Assembly (NCBI GenBank): GCA_963544755.1
Contig: CAUUGH010000003.1
Location: 23,122-87,121, forward strand
Length of the DNA: 64,000 nt
Source of the DNA: Selenomonas sp963544755
Lineage (GTDB): Bacteria; Bacillota; Negativicutes; Selenomonadales; Selenomonadaceae
Direction: 5' to 3'
The first letter of the stretch is position 1, and every line of letters begins with the position of its first letter. Of this stretch, positions 35,346 to 44,775 are shown piece after piece. Position numbers and translations under genes: made by a program. A model generated the notes under the pieces. It did no database searches. It saw nothing but the letters and a program-made list of their open reading frames with translations, and had not been told where the DNA came from.

Positions 35346-36725
35346 ATGAATAAGAAACAGCTTGCTTTGAAATGTTTGACGGGGGTTTTGCTTTTTGGCA
35401 GCGTTTGCCTTAGTGCCGAGGCAGCGACGCTAAAGCTTTCTATTGCCGATAGTGTGACGCGAGCACTAGCTCTTGATCCGGCGATCTTAGCGGCAGAGGC
35501 TAACGCAGAGGCGGCATCATGGCAGCTTTTAAGTGCAAAGCGAGCGAAAGGACCAAAGCTTACTTGGTCATCGCAGGCATTTTACCTTGGCGGCAAAGAT
35601 TACGAAAACGCTCCTTTTGACAGACGTTTTAGCAATCGCTTGCAGCTTGAGATACCGCTTTATACAGGTGGGCAGCTAGAAGGTAGCGTGCGCGGCTATC
35701 GCTATCAGTCGGACATGGCAGAGCTTTTCATAGAGGGCGAAAGACAAGCGGTGCGCTTTCGTGTGCTTGAGGCGTATTATGATGTCTTGCAGCGAAAAAA
35801 CTTGTTGCAGGTCGCCGAAAGTGCTGTACACATGGCGAGTGAACAGCTTCATTTACTTAATATTCAATTCAATGAAGGAACAGTAGCGCGTTCTGATGTC
35901 ATTCAGATGCAAGTGCAGATGGCAGATTATCAGCAAAACCTCTTAAGCGCAGAAGGAAGTCTTGCCGTTGCTGAAACTACACTTCGCTCTATCGTCGGTC
36001 TTTCAGAAGATACCGCAATCGAAACGAGCGACGCTTTTACCTACGAGCCTTATACCAAGACGCTAGAAGAATGTATCGACTACGGGCTAAAAAATAGACC
36101 GGATCGCGCAGCGGCAGATTGTCGCATAAAACAGGCTAAGGCGCAAAAAAGCGTAGCTAAGAGTGCAAATCGTCCGCGTGTAGCCGGCGTTTTAAGTAAG
36201 ACTATTGCAGGTGATGCACCTTTTAGTGATGATAGAAGCGAAAATTGGCAGATAGGTGCTGAAATTTCATGGAATATTTTTGATAACCAAGTGACGGCGG
36301 CAAATGTCAAAGCAGCCGAAAAAGCTACGGAAAAGCTCGTAGCTGATAAGATGGATAATGAGCGCACGATTCGCCTCGATATAAAAAAGGCATATTGTGG
36401 CATGAAAACGGCAGAAGAAAAGATGCACACAGCAAAAGAAGCCGTAGAACAGGCAAAAAAGAACAACATTCTTGCCGAAGTGCGCTACAAAGAAGGCGTT
36501 GATATTTTGCTAAAAGTAATGGACGCGCAGGAAAAACTTGTACGCGCACGCACGAACTACTATACATCACTTTACGAATACAACCTAAATAAAGCGGCTC
36601 TAGAACGAGCGATGGGGGTCAGCGTGGCACTTGATGTCCCTCGCTATGTAAGAGCGCAGATAGAAGCATCGCCGCAAGATGCAAAAAAAGCTGCCTCTTT
36701 ATTGGCGTCCTTTCGGGCGCAATAA
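35346..36725 (+). CDS. TolC-family outer-membrane efflux channel
   Basis: The 459-residue protein has a signal peptide (LTGVLLFGSVCLSAEA) and two internally similar halves rich in long helices, as in TolC trimers, which form a channel across the outer membrane and periplasm. Typical segments are LKLSIADSVTRALALDPAIL, LEIPLYTGGQLEG and RYKEGVDILLKVMDAQEKLV. It is the first gene of the cluster and only 21 bases from the adaptor gene, so it very probably serves the peptide exporter. It also shows that the organism has an outer membrane. Confidence 0.92.
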   Translation: MNKKQLALKCLTGVLLFGSVCLSAEAATLKLSIADSVTRALALDPAILAAEANAEAASWQLLSAKRAKGPKLTWSSQAFYLGGKDYENAPFDRRFSNRLQLEIPLYTGGQLEGSVRGYRYQSDMAELFIEGERQAVRFRVLEAYYDVLQRKNLLQVAESAVHMASEQLHLLNIQFNEGTVARSDVIQMQVQMADYQQNLLSAEGSLAVAETTLRSIVGLSEDTAIETSDAFTYEPYTKTLEECIDYGLKNRPDRAAADCRIKQAKAQKSVAKSANRPRVAGVLSKTIAGDAPFSDDRSENWQIGAEISWNIFDNQVTAANVKAAEKATEKLVADKMDNERTIRLDIKKAYCGMKTAEEKMHTAKEAVEQAKKNNILAEVRYKEGVDILLKVMDAQEKLVRARTNYYTSLYEYNLNKAALERAMGVSVALDVPRYVRAQIEASPQDAKKAASLLASFRAQ

Positions 36726-36746
36726 GACGCTAAAAAGGAGAGAGGC

Positions 36747-37916
36747 ATGAAGAAAATTCTTTTGATCGGTCTGGCTTTGACCATGAGTTTAGTCGTAGGG
36801 CTTATGATTTACGGAACCTATCTAAATCATTTTGGAGAGCTAAAGATTGCGCGGCAATTAGAAGATCGCCGTATCACGCTAACCGGCGCTCGTGCTAAGG
36901 TGCGAACGCTACATCCGATCCTTTCGTTTGATACGATGACTTTGCAATCTCCGGACATGGCAGATACCGTGTCGTTAATTGACGGGCGCATCGCCGCAAT
37001 TAAAGTAAAGCGAAACGACGATGTAGAAGCCGGACAGGTGATTTGTGAGCTTATTAACGGCGAGTATCCGCTAAAGATTCAAGAGATGGACAGCAACATC
37101 ATGGAAGCAGAAGCAAAATTGCAGCAGGCGAAAAACGACTACGAACGCTATCAGAGACTTTGGAATCAAGAAGCGACCTCGAAAGAAAAGCTAGAAGTAA
37201 TGTATACGACATATCGGGCGTATATAACGCGCATCGCCGCCTTAGAAGCGCAAAAGCAGCAGCTGCTTTTGCAAGAGTCTTATCAGCAGGTGACAGCGCC
37301 AATATCGGGCAAAGTTTTGCTGGTCTATCAGACAGAGGGTGCTTTTGTTAAAGCCGGTACGCCGCTCGTTCTTGTAGGAAATAACGCCAGGCTGCTTTTT
37401 TCTAAAACAGTCAAGGACTATGTAGCGAAATGGCACGCAGTAGGAACAAGCGTTGGCGTGTCGTTTCTCATAGAGGATTTTCAAAAGGCATACGATACCT
37501 CGTATGGTATCGGCAATCGCGGCGAAAAGCAGGATTTTACAGCGACGGTGGTTTCTGTCGATCCGCCGCTTATAGAGCCGGCGGAGATGCGCCGTGTGGT
37601 TTGGAGCGTTGATAATTCATCGGGCGTTTTAGATATGAAAACGTATAAAAATGTAGAATTGCAGTCCTTTCAAGAACATCGCTCCCTTACAGTGCCGCTG
37701 ACAGCGGTAGAAAATCCGCTCTCAGAGCATCCGCTCGTTTACGTCTTAAACGAGCAAGAAGAAATAGAAATGCGAGAGGTCAGTGTCGGCGTACAAGATA
37801 AAGTCTATATTGAGATTTTAACAGGCATCTTAGATGGCGAGATCGTCATTACCTCGGGCAAAGAAGGCTTAGAATCCGGCACTAAGGCGGCTGTTCGGTT
37901 GGAGGAGGACGCATGA
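36747..37916 (+). CDS. Periplasmic adaptor (HlyD/RND membrane-fusion type)
   Basis: The 389-residue protein has an N-terminal anchor (KILLIGLALTMSLVVGLMIY), a split biotinyl-lipoyl domain (VSLIDGRIAAIKVKRNDD and VTAPISGKVLLVYQTEGAFV), a coiled-coil hairpin between them (residues about 115-180) and a C-terminal beta-barrel and proximal domain. Such adaptors bridge an inner-membrane pump to TolC. The start follows AAAGGAGAG, and its end overlaps the next gene by 4 bases. Having this in addition to the NHLM-type HlyD protein suggests that the channel docks through a two-adaptor complex or that each ABC protein has its own. Confidence 0.9.
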   Translation: MKKILLIGLALTMSLVVGLMIYGTYLNHFGELKIARQLEDRRITLTGARAKVRTLHPILSFDTMTLQSPDMADTVSLIDGRIAAIKVKRNDDVEAGQVICELINGEYPLKIQEMDSNIMEAEAKLQQAKNDYERYQRLWNQEATSKEKLEVMYTTYRAYITRIAALEAQKQQLLLQESYQQVTAPISGKVLLVYQTEGAFVKAGTPLVLVGNNARLLFSKTVKDYVAKWHAVGTSVGVSFLIEDFQKAYDTSYGIGNRGEKQDFTATVVSVDPPLIEPAEMRRVVWSVDNSSGVLDMKTYKNVELQSFQEHRSLTVPLTAVENPLSEHPLVYVLNEQEEIEMREVSVGVQDKVYIEILTGILDGEIVITSGKEGLESGTKAAVRLEEDA

Positions 37917-38869
37917 CGAAAGACAACAATTTGCTGTTTAGCCGAGAGGCTTTAGACAAGCTGCGTTCGCCCGATCGCTTAGATAAGATGGTTTCAGTAA
38001 CTTCGCCGACGGGTTGGGCGCTTTTGGCGGCGGTCGGCATCTTCATCGGTTCTATCGTGCTTTGGGCTGTCTTTGGCTCTTTTACAGTAGCAGTAGAAGG
38101 TATGGGGCTTATCATGGATGCTGCCGGCACGGTAAATGTGTCACACATCAGCGGCGGCAAGATCGTCCATGTCTATGCAAAATATGGTATGCCGATCGCT
38201 AAAGGCGACTTAATAGCGCAAGTCGAGCAGGCGGAAAAGTCTATGGATGCGACAATGGCGCGCCAAGGGCTAGGGCTTGCAACGAGTGGGCGCGAGGCGA
38301 TGAGTTATGCCTATCAGTATGATCAAAAGCGTCAGCAGCAGCTGGTTACAGAGAGCATTTACAGTGATTACGACGGCATAGTCGATGAAGTGATGGTCGA
38401 TGACGGCACGGTCATATCAGGCGGTATGCCTATTTGCCGCATCCGCCTGACGCAGGGAATTGACGAGCTGACGGGCATTTTATACATCCCCGTTGAAAAG
38501 GGCAAGCGCGTAAAACAAGGAATGTTTGTGCAGGTCGCACCATCCGGCGCGGAAGTATCTGAGTCCGGCAGTCTTGTCGGCATCGTGCGCCAAGTATCGC
38601 AATACCCCTTGTCATCACAGGGAGCGCAAAAGGCGATTGGCAACGCCTTTTTAGCGCAGTGGATCGCCGAGCAAAAAAAGAGTGCCTTGATGGAAGTGCG
38701 CTTCGATCTCGTAAAAGACGAAAAAAATGGCTATCTTTGGACATCAGTTGTCGGTGATCGACCGGATATTACGGCCGGCAGCTTCTGTAAAGGCTCCATC
38801 GTCATTGAGCGAAAACCGCCCATTGAAAAAGTCTTTTATAAGGTGAGCCAATGGCTAAGGTCAAGGTGA
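37913..38869 (+). CDS. NHLM-type bacteriocin secretion protein (HlyD family)
   Basis: The 318-residue protein has a cytoplasmic start (LFSREALDKLRSPDRLDKMV, typical of HlyD partners in NHLM export systems), one span (WALLAAVGIFIGSIVLWAVF), a short lipoyl-like part (VSHISGGKIVHVYAKYGMPI), a shortened coiled coil and a second half motif (YSDYDGIVDEVMVDDGTVI). Genes of this type sit next to C39-peptidase ABC exporters that process Nif11 and nitrile-hydratase-like leader peptides. It overlaps the previous gene by 4 bases and precedes the exporter by 4. Confidence 0.88.
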   Translation: MTKDNNLLFSREALDKLRSPDRLDKMVSVTSPTGWALLAAVGIFIGSIVLWAVFGSFTVAVEGMGLIMDAAGTVNVSHISGGKIVHVYAKYGMPIAKGDLIAQVEQAEKSMDATMARQGLGLATSGREAMSYAYQYDQKRQQQLVTESIYSDYDGIVDEVMVDDGTVISGGMPICRIRLTQGIDELTGILYIPVEKGKRVKQGMFVQVAPSGAEVSESGSLVGIVRQVSQYPLSSQGAQKAIGNAFLAQWIAEQKKSALMEVRFDLVKDEKNGYLWTSVVGDRPDITAGSFCKGSIVIERKPPIEKVFYKVSQWLRSR

Positions 38870-38873
38870 TGCC

Positions 38874-41141
38874 ATGGATATGTTCAAGCGAATGTTTATG
38901 GGTAAAAATAGCCACAAGCCGCGAGTAAAAGTGCCGACCATTTTGCAGATGGAAGCTACCGAATGTGGCGCGGCGGCGCTTGCTATGATTTTAGCGCATT
39001 ATAAGCTTTGGGTGCCGCTTGAAAAGCTAAGAGCTGAGTGCGGTGTAAACCGTGACGGCTCTAATGCAAGCTGCGTTTTAAAGGCAGCGCGTGGGCGAGG
39101 TCTTATGGCAAAGGGCGTAAAAATGACACCTGATGCCATAAAGGCGGCAGAATATCCCTTGATCATCCATTGGGAATTTAATCATTTCGTCGTCTTAGAG
39201 GGCATTAAAAACGGTAGAGCCTATCTAAACGATCCCGCTATTGGGCGCCGCTCGGTGCCATGGGAGGAGTTTCGCACATCGTTTACGGGCATTGCGCTGC
39301 GCGTGCGTCCTGGTAAAGATTTTCGTCCGGCAGGTGCGCCTTACAGCATCTTTCGCACGATCTTGCAAAAGCTAAGTCATGATCGTGCAGCGATGGTGTT
39401 TGTAAGCCTTATAGCACTTTTAATGATCGTGCCGGGGCTGGTGCAGCCCGTGTTTAACCAGATATTTTTAGATGAAATATTGACGGCACGCCATCCTGAT
39501 TGGCTGTTTGATCTGCTCTTGGCGATGTTTTGCGCCATGATCTTAACGAGCGTTTTGACAGCGCTTCGCTCCATCGTCCTTACGCGTTGGCAAAAAAAGC
39601 TGACACTTGCTGATTCGGCGAGCTTTTTTTGGCATACATTGCGCCTTCCGATGCAATTTTTCGAGCAGCGTTACGCGGCAGAAGTCGCCTCGCGCATCGC
39701 CTTTAATGAGTCTGTTGCTGCTGTTTTGTCAAACGCAGCAGCAACAGCGGTGCTAGATTTACTGGTTGCGGTATTTTTTTTGCTGCTTCTTTTACAATAC
39801 AGCGTTTCTTTGACCTTGATCGGTCTTGGCTTTAGTATAGCTGAGATCGGCATCTTTCTCGTACTGAGGCGAAAGATCACCGACCTTAATATGCGTGCGC
39901 AGCAAGAAGCCGGCAAAGAATACGGCACACTGATGAACGGCGTACTTATGATCGAGTCGGTCAAGGCAAACGGGGCAGAAGCCGATCTTTTTTCTAAGTG
40001 GGCAGGCTATCACTCGAAAGTTTTAGCAAGCTCACAAGAAATTGAAATCTGGTCGCTTATAGCGTCGGCACTGCCGGCATTTTTGGCAGGGCTTAATACC
40101 GCCATCATCATGACGATAGGGAGCTTTTCCATCATGGAAGGAGTCATGACCGCCGGTATTTACATCGCCTTTCAGCATCTTATTGCAAACTTTCAAGCAC
40201 CTTTAAACAAGCTGGTAGCCCTTGGCACAACGCTGCAATCAACGGAAATGCAGCTTCGCCGCTTAGACGATGTGCGCCGCTATCCTATTGACTCGCTGCA
40301 CTACAAAGAAGAAGCGGCTAATAAGCCGCGTGCGGTGCCGGCAAAAACGGCGATAGCAAGTGAAGTTGCCAAAGTGTTCGCTCAGACTGTCGTGGTGCCG
40401 CACCGCCTAGCAGGCGATTTGCAGCTTACGGATGTTTCTTTTGGCTATAGCCCTTTAGATCCGCCCCTCTTGCAGCATTTTGATCTGCACTTAGCGCCGG
40501 GGCGTTGGGTAGCTGTCGTCGGCGCATCAGGCAGCGGCAAATCTACCGTGGCAAGGCTTATTTCAGGGCTATATGAAGAATGGTCAGGCGTGATTCGCTT
40601 TGACGGCGTAAGGCGGCGTGAAGTGGCAAGAAGCGTTTTAACCGGCTCTGTTGCTGTCGTAAATCAAGACATTTTTTTTCTAAGCGGCACAGTGCAGGAA
40701 AATATCACGCTCTTTGATATGTCGATTAGGCGAGCTGATGTCATACAGGCGGCAAAAGATGCTTGCATACACGAAGACATTTTGCGCCTTGACGGCGGCT
40801 ATGAAAGTCAAGTCAGCGAGGGCGGCACGAACTTTAGCGGTGGGCAGCGTCAACGCCTTGAAATCGCACGCGCCTTAGCAAAAAACCCCGCGCTTTTAAT
40901 CCTCGATGAGGCGACAAGCGCACTAGATCCCGTGACAGAAATGCAGGTGCTGCAAAATATCCGTCGGCGCGGCTGCTCGTGCTTTATCGTTGCACATCGC
41001 TTATCGACGATTCGCGATTGCGATGAGATCATCGTTTTAGAGCGCGGACAGGTAAAAGAGCGCGGCACGCACCGCGAGATGATGCGCCATGACGGTGCTT
41101 ATCGCCGCTTGATACGAGAAACAGGAGCAGAGGAGGACTGA
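38874..41141 (+). CDS. C39-peptidase-containing ABC exporter (NHLM type 1)
   Basis: The 755-residue protein cuts leader peptides after a double glycine and exports the core. Residues about 15-145 are the C39 protease with Cys31 (MEATECGAAALAMIL), His104 (EFNHFVVLEG) and Asp120 (LNDPAIG), all intact. Residues about 160-450 are the six-span membrane domain. Residues about 510-755 are the ATPase with Walker A GASGSGKST, signature FSGGQRQRLEIARAL and Walker B LLILDEATSALD. The two precursor peptides downstream end their leaders in AVAGG, so they are the natural substrates. This is the key export gene of the cluster. Confidence 0.95.
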   Translation: MDMFKRMFMGKNSHKPRVKVPTILQMEATECGAAALAMILAHYKLWVPLEKLRAECGVNRDGSNASCVLKAARGRGLMAKGVKMTPDAIKAAEYPLIIHWEFNHFVVLEGIKNGRAYLNDPAIGRRSVPWEEFRTSFTGIALRVRPGKDFRPAGAPYSIFRTILQKLSHDRAAMVFVSLIALLMIVPGLVQPVFNQIFLDEILTARHPDWLFDLLLAMFCAMILTSVLTALRSIVLTRWQKKLTLADSASFFWHTLRLPMQFFEQRYAAEVASRIAFNESVAAVLSNAAATAVLDLLVAVFFLLLLLQYSVSLTLIGLGFSIAEIGIFLVLRRKITDLNMRAQQEAGKEYGTLMNGVLMIESVKANGAEADLFSKWAGYHSKVLASSQEIEIWSLIASALPAFLAGLNTAIIMTIGSFSIMEGVMTAGIYIAFQHLIANFQAPLNKLVALGTTLQSTEMQLRRLDDVRRYPIDSLHYKEEAANKPRAVPAKTAIASEVAKVFAQTVVVPHRLAGDLQLTDVSFGYSPLDPPLLQHFDLHLAPGRWVAVVGASGSGKSTVARLISGLYEEWSGVIRFDGVRRREVARSVLTGSVAVVNQDIFFLSGTVQENITLFDMSIRRADVIQAAKDACIHEDILRLDGGYESQVSEGGTNFSGGQRQRLEIARALAKNPALLILDEATSALDPVTEMQVLQNIRRRGCSCFIVAHRLSTIRDCDEIIVLERGQVKERGTHREMMRHDGAYRRLIRETGAEED

Positions 41142-41143
41142 TC

Positions 41144-43840
41144 ATGCAGCTCTTAGCAGGACAGCGTTTCCTATGCCAAGAAGAGCAGATGCTCAAGATA
41201 AAAGAAGGAAAAGTAGAAGTCTACGCGGTGACGAGAAACACAGCCGCTTTTCGCCAGATGTTTTTAATGGAACTTTCTGCCGGCGATGTCGTCTATCCGG
41301 CATTTGATGAATTTGCCCAAATAGAGATCGGTATCTATGTGGCAGAAGACGCTGAAATAGAAGAGGCAGCCTTTACTTCGTGCAGCGCTTTTGAGCATCT
41401 GCCGTGGATGAAAACATGGTTTAACAAACTATCAGCGCTTTCTTGGGTCGAGCGCCTGGCAAACCTCGGCGATGATATGCTCCAACTTTGGGAAGCCGGC
41501 ACGATGCTGCAACGTGTAGCAGAAGATGAAAAAGCCCTTTTTCATACCTTCGCCGAACACGAGCGGATTCTTTCCATGCTTATTGGCGTTCATTTCGGCT
41601 CAGAAGACATTCGCTTTCAAAGACAGATGGAAACGCGCCTGCGCTCACAGATTCGGCTTTTTGATGAATCTGTCGCACTCTTAATGGATGAAGATGCCGT
41701 TTTTCATACAAGTTCACTAGCGGAAAATGTCGTCTACGAGGATGCAGCCTTCATCGTCGGGCGCATTGCGCGTGCGCTTTTCATGCCGGAGCGCAGCTTG
41801 AAGATCGCGCCTGAAATAGCTAAAAAACTCGATCAAATAGGGCTTTTGCGTCGCCTGATCGACAAGGCAGGACTAGAGATGCGCCTTATTCGGCTAGAAG
41901 AAGGTTGGTACGAAAAAGATAGCGGCGTTATCTTAGGCTACTATGGCAAGAAAAAAGAAATTGCCGCGCTTTTACCGCTTTCGCCGACAAAATATCAGAT
42001 TATAAGCAAAAGTTTCCCTCAAGGAAAACCGATCACAAAAGACGTTGCCGCGCAGATCGATAAGGACGCTTTCGCCTGCTATGCAGGTTTGCCGGTGGAA
42101 AAATTAGCACCCGTTGACCTCTTGAAATTCATTATGACGCGCCTGTGGAAGAAGGACTATCAAGTGATCGTCCTAGCTAGTTTTATTGCCGGCGTCGTCG
42201 CCTTGATAGCACCGATGGTGACAGAAACCATTTTTAATGACATCTTGCCGATCTTTGACTTTCAAGGACTTGTCACTGTCACGCAGATCGTCATATTGTC
42301 TAGCTTTACCGCACTTGCCGTGACGATCGCACGCTCTGTAGCTATATTGCGAATCTCTACAAATGTTGATATGAGCGTTGAAGCGGCACTTTTAGGACGG
42401 CTTTTCGCCTTGCCCACGCGCTTTTTTAGAAGATTTCCCTCAGGCGAGCTTGTGCAAAGACTCATGGGCGTCGTGGCGATCAAAAATATTTTAAGCGGCG
42501 ATTTGTTAAACATCGTCTTTAACCTCGTATTTTCCTTCTGGAGCCTTTTTCTCATGTGCTATTACAGCCTCAAGCTGACGCTTGTCGCCGTCGTGCTTTG
42601 GGGTCTTTATTCAGCAGCAGTCGCTTTGATATCAAGAAACGTCCTTTCCTTTCAGCGAAAGCGCGTCAGCGCACACAATAAGACTGCTGGCATCGTGCAG
42701 CAGATCTTCATTGGGCTTGCCAAATTTCGCTTGCAGGGCGCGGAAGGACAAGCGTTTAATTTGTGGAGCCGTGCCTTTGGCGAAGAATGGAAGTGGAACC
42801 TTAAACTTCGCTGGCAGGAAAATTATCGCTTTATTTTAGCGAGCGTGCAGCCTTTGATTCTTTATATCGCGCTTTATTATGTGGTCGCTTACGATATGCG
42901 CCTTGCACTAGAGCAAGGTCATGATCCATATAAGACGGTGATAAGCTACGCGCAGTTTATGGCGTTTCACACAGCCTTTGTAGGGCTAAATACGACGCTT
43001 AACGCAGCGATACCCCTTGCCGTGCAGTTTTTCTCCGTGCGCCCACATATCGAAAACATGAAGGCGATCTTAGAAGAGAGCCCGGAAGCAAGCGATGATC
43101 GCGTAGATGCCGAGCTTTTGACGGGTGCGATTCGCGTCGAGCATCTGACATTTTCTTATGGCGCGTCTATGCCCGATGTCTTAAAAGGCATCAACTTACG
43201 CATAGAGCCGGGTGAAACGCTCGCCATCGTCGGTCGCTCCGGCTGCGGCAAAAGTACGTTGGTGCGCCTTCTTTTGGGATTTGAAAAACCTAAGTACGGG
43301 GCGATTTATTACGACGGGCAAGATCTTGGCGAGCTAAATCTTGCTTCCGTACGCACGCAAATGGGTGTTGTGCTGCAAAATGGACAGCTTATGACAGGCG
43401 ATATTTTCTCTAATATAGTCGGCACGATGGCGCTTTCACAAGATGATGCGTGGAAAGCGGCAGAAGCGGCGGGCATCGCCGATGACATTCGCAATATGCC
43501 TATGGGTATGCAGACCGTCATCAGCGAGGGCAGCTCTAATATCTCAGGCGGTCAGCGACAGCGGCTTTTGATCGCGCGCGCACTCGTTGGCAATCCTGCC
43601 ATCTTAGTATTCGATGAAGCAACGAGCGCACTTGATAACCACACACAGGCGATTGTCACCGAGAGCCTAAAAAAAATGAAAGCGACGCGCATCATTGTCG
43701 CGCACCGTCTTTCAACGATTAAAGATGCCGATCGTATCCTCGTCATGGATGGCGGCACAATCGTCGAAAGCGGCACCTTTGATGAACTATTGGCAAAAGG
43801 GGGGCTTTTTGCCGAACTCGTGCGGCGGCAGGTCGCGTAG
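41144..43840 (+). CDS. NHLM-type second ABC transporter protein (permease-ATPase, no peptidase)
   Basis: The 898-residue protein has a long N-terminal region of about 330 residues without a C39 Cys/His pair, then a six-span membrane domain (VIVLASFIAGVVALIAPMVT onward) and an ATPase with Walker A GRSGCGKST, signature ISGGQRQRLLIARAL and Walker B ILVFDEATSALDN. This layout matches the second ABC protein of NHLM systems, which pairs with the peptidase-bearing one. The ATG at 41144 follows AGGAGG at 41131-41136, and the gene begins 3 bases after the exporter. Its substrate role is unclear; it may form a heterodimer. Confidence 0.92.
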   Translation: MQLLAGQRFLCQEEQMLKIKEGKVEVYAVTRNTAAFRQMFLMELSAGDVVYPAFDEFAQIEIGIYVAEDAEIEEAAFTSCSAFEHLPWMKTWFNKLSALSWVERLANLGDDMLQLWEAGTMLQRVAEDEKALFHTFAEHERILSMLIGVHFGSEDIRFQRQMETRLRSQIRLFDESVALLMDEDAVFHTSSLAENVVYEDAAFIVGRIARALFMPERSLKIAPEIAKKLDQIGLLRRLIDKAGLEMRLIRLEEGWYEKDSGVILGYYGKKKEIAALLPLSPTKYQIISKSFPQGKPITKDVAAQIDKDAFACYAGLPVEKLAPVDLLKFIMTRLWKKDYQVIVLASFIAGVVALIAPMVTETIFNDILPIFDFQGLVTVTQIVILSSFTALAVTIARSVAILRISTNVDMSVEAALLGRLFALPTRFFRRFPSGELVQRLMGVVAIKNILSGDLLNIVFNLVFSFWSLFLMCYYSLKLTLVAVVLWGLYSAAVALISRNVLSFQRKRVSAHNKTAGIVQQIFIGLAKFRLQGAEGQAFNLWSRAFGEEWKWNLKLRWQENYRFILASVQPLILYIALYYVVAYDMRLALEQGHDPYKTVISYAQFMAFHTAFVGLNTTLNAAIPLAVQFFSVRPHIENMKAILEESPEASDDRVDAELLTGAIRVEHLTFSYGASMPDVLKGINLRIEPGETLAIVGRSGCGKSTLVRLLLGFEKPKYGAIYYDGQDLGELNLASVRTQMGVVLQNGQLMTGDIFSNIVGTMALSQDDAWKAAEAAGIADDIRNMPMGMQTVISEGSSNISGGQRQRLLIARALVGNPAILVFDEATSALDNHTQAIVTESLKKMKATRIIVAHRLSTIKDADRILVMDGGTIVESGTFDELLAKGGLFAELVRRQVA

Positions 43841-43886
43841 ACTTTTAGGGAAGTGTTTTGCAAAGCTTTGCAGATAAGGAGGAACT

Positions 43887-44423
43887 ATGGCGCCGGATAC
43901 ATTAGGTAAAATGCATCAAAAGATTAAATTTGAGGCAATCTATCGCGAGCATTGGCGAAAGATCTACAACTACATTTATGGACGGCTGTTATCAGCTGAG
44001 GACGCTGAGGAAGTAACAGCAGATGTTTTTATTGCGGCATGGGAAAACTGGGAAAAGTATGATGCTTCTCGTGCTAAGGTAAATACATGGCTTGGTACAA
44101 TCGCACACAATAAAGTAAATGACCACTTTCGCAAGGCATACAAGAGAAAAGAACTAAGCGTTGGAGAATTTCCCGAACAAATGCAGCCAATACAAGAAGC
44201 GGCAGGAACCTTTGACGATCCCGCAAGTGATATGACGCATATGATTTTACAGCAGCTTAGTGAAAAAGAGCGCGATCTTTTGCAAATGCGCTATAGTATA
44301 GGCATGGATAACGAAGAAGTAGCCGCCATTTTAGGATCAACAGCAAACGCCATAAGCCATCGCTATCGACGGTTAATTGAAAAATGCCGTAAATTAACCG
44401 AAAAAGAAAAAAAGTTTTCCTAA
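43887..44423 (+). CDS. ECF-like sigma-70 family sigma factor
   Basis: The 178-residue protein has region 2 (EAIYREHWRKIYNYIYGRLL, VTADVFIAAWENW) and region 4 (LSEKERDLLQMRYSIGMDNE, VAAILGSTANAISHRYRRL) and nothing else, as in extracytoplasmic-function sigma factors. The ATG at 43887 follows AAGGAGGAACT. It sits between the export genes and the biosynthesis genes, and probably directs transcription of part of the cluster. No typical membrane anti-sigma gene follows; the next gene encodes a 65-residue soluble protein. A target promoter could not be identified by eye. Confidence 0.9.
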   Translation: MAPDTLGKMHQKIKFEAIYREHWRKIYNYIYGRLLSAEDAEEVTADVFIAAWENWEKYDASRAKVNTWLGTIAHNKVNDHFRKAYKRKELSVGEFPEQMQPIQEAAGTFDDPASDMTHMILQQLSEKERDLLQMRYSIGMDNEEVAAILGSTANAISHRYRRLIEKCRKLTEKEKKFS

Positions 44424-44550
44424 AAGCGGCGATTTTTTCTTTACTGTTTCGTATATATAAACGACAAAGCAATGACGGCAAAATACAAAACACAAAAAAC
44501 AAAATAAGAAACGTACGATACGATATGAAACAGAAAGGAGATGCTAAATC

Positions 44551-44748
44551 ATGGATGATATAAAGCGAAGTTTTCAGCAAGCTGATTTTTCTTCTAGTGA
44601 TAAATCGCTAGAAGAGCGCATTTGGCAGCGTATTGTCAGCACTATCGAAGGATCAAACGCGCAAGAAGAAGAGCTAAGTGATGCTGAACTGATGCATATA
44701 GCTGCCGCAGGTTTAGCGCATAGGCGAAAGCCTGAAGATAAGGCATAA
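44551..44748 (+). CDS. Small protein (65 residues) with a leader-like C-terminal motif
   Basis: I do not recognise the family. The ATG at 44551 follows AAAGGAG at 44534-44540. The sequence is charged and helical (KSLEERIWQRIVSTIEG) with no membrane span or Cys. Its C-terminal third, ELSDAELMHIAAAG, resembles ELSDEALDAVAGG of the precursor peptides in this same cluster: same ELSD start, Leu, Ile/Val, Ala and Gly at matching places. After AAAG only LAHRRKPEDKA remains. It could be a soluble anti-sigma partner of the preceding sigma factor, a regulator that the protease reads, or a worn precursor. The gap before it (44424-44550) has no clear hairpin. Confidence 0.7.
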   Translation: MDDIKRSFQQADFSSSDKSLEERIWQRIVSTIEGSNAQEEELSDAELMHIAAAGLAHRRKPEDKA

Positions 44749-44775
44749 GGTAAAACGACGAAGGAGGGAAGGCTC

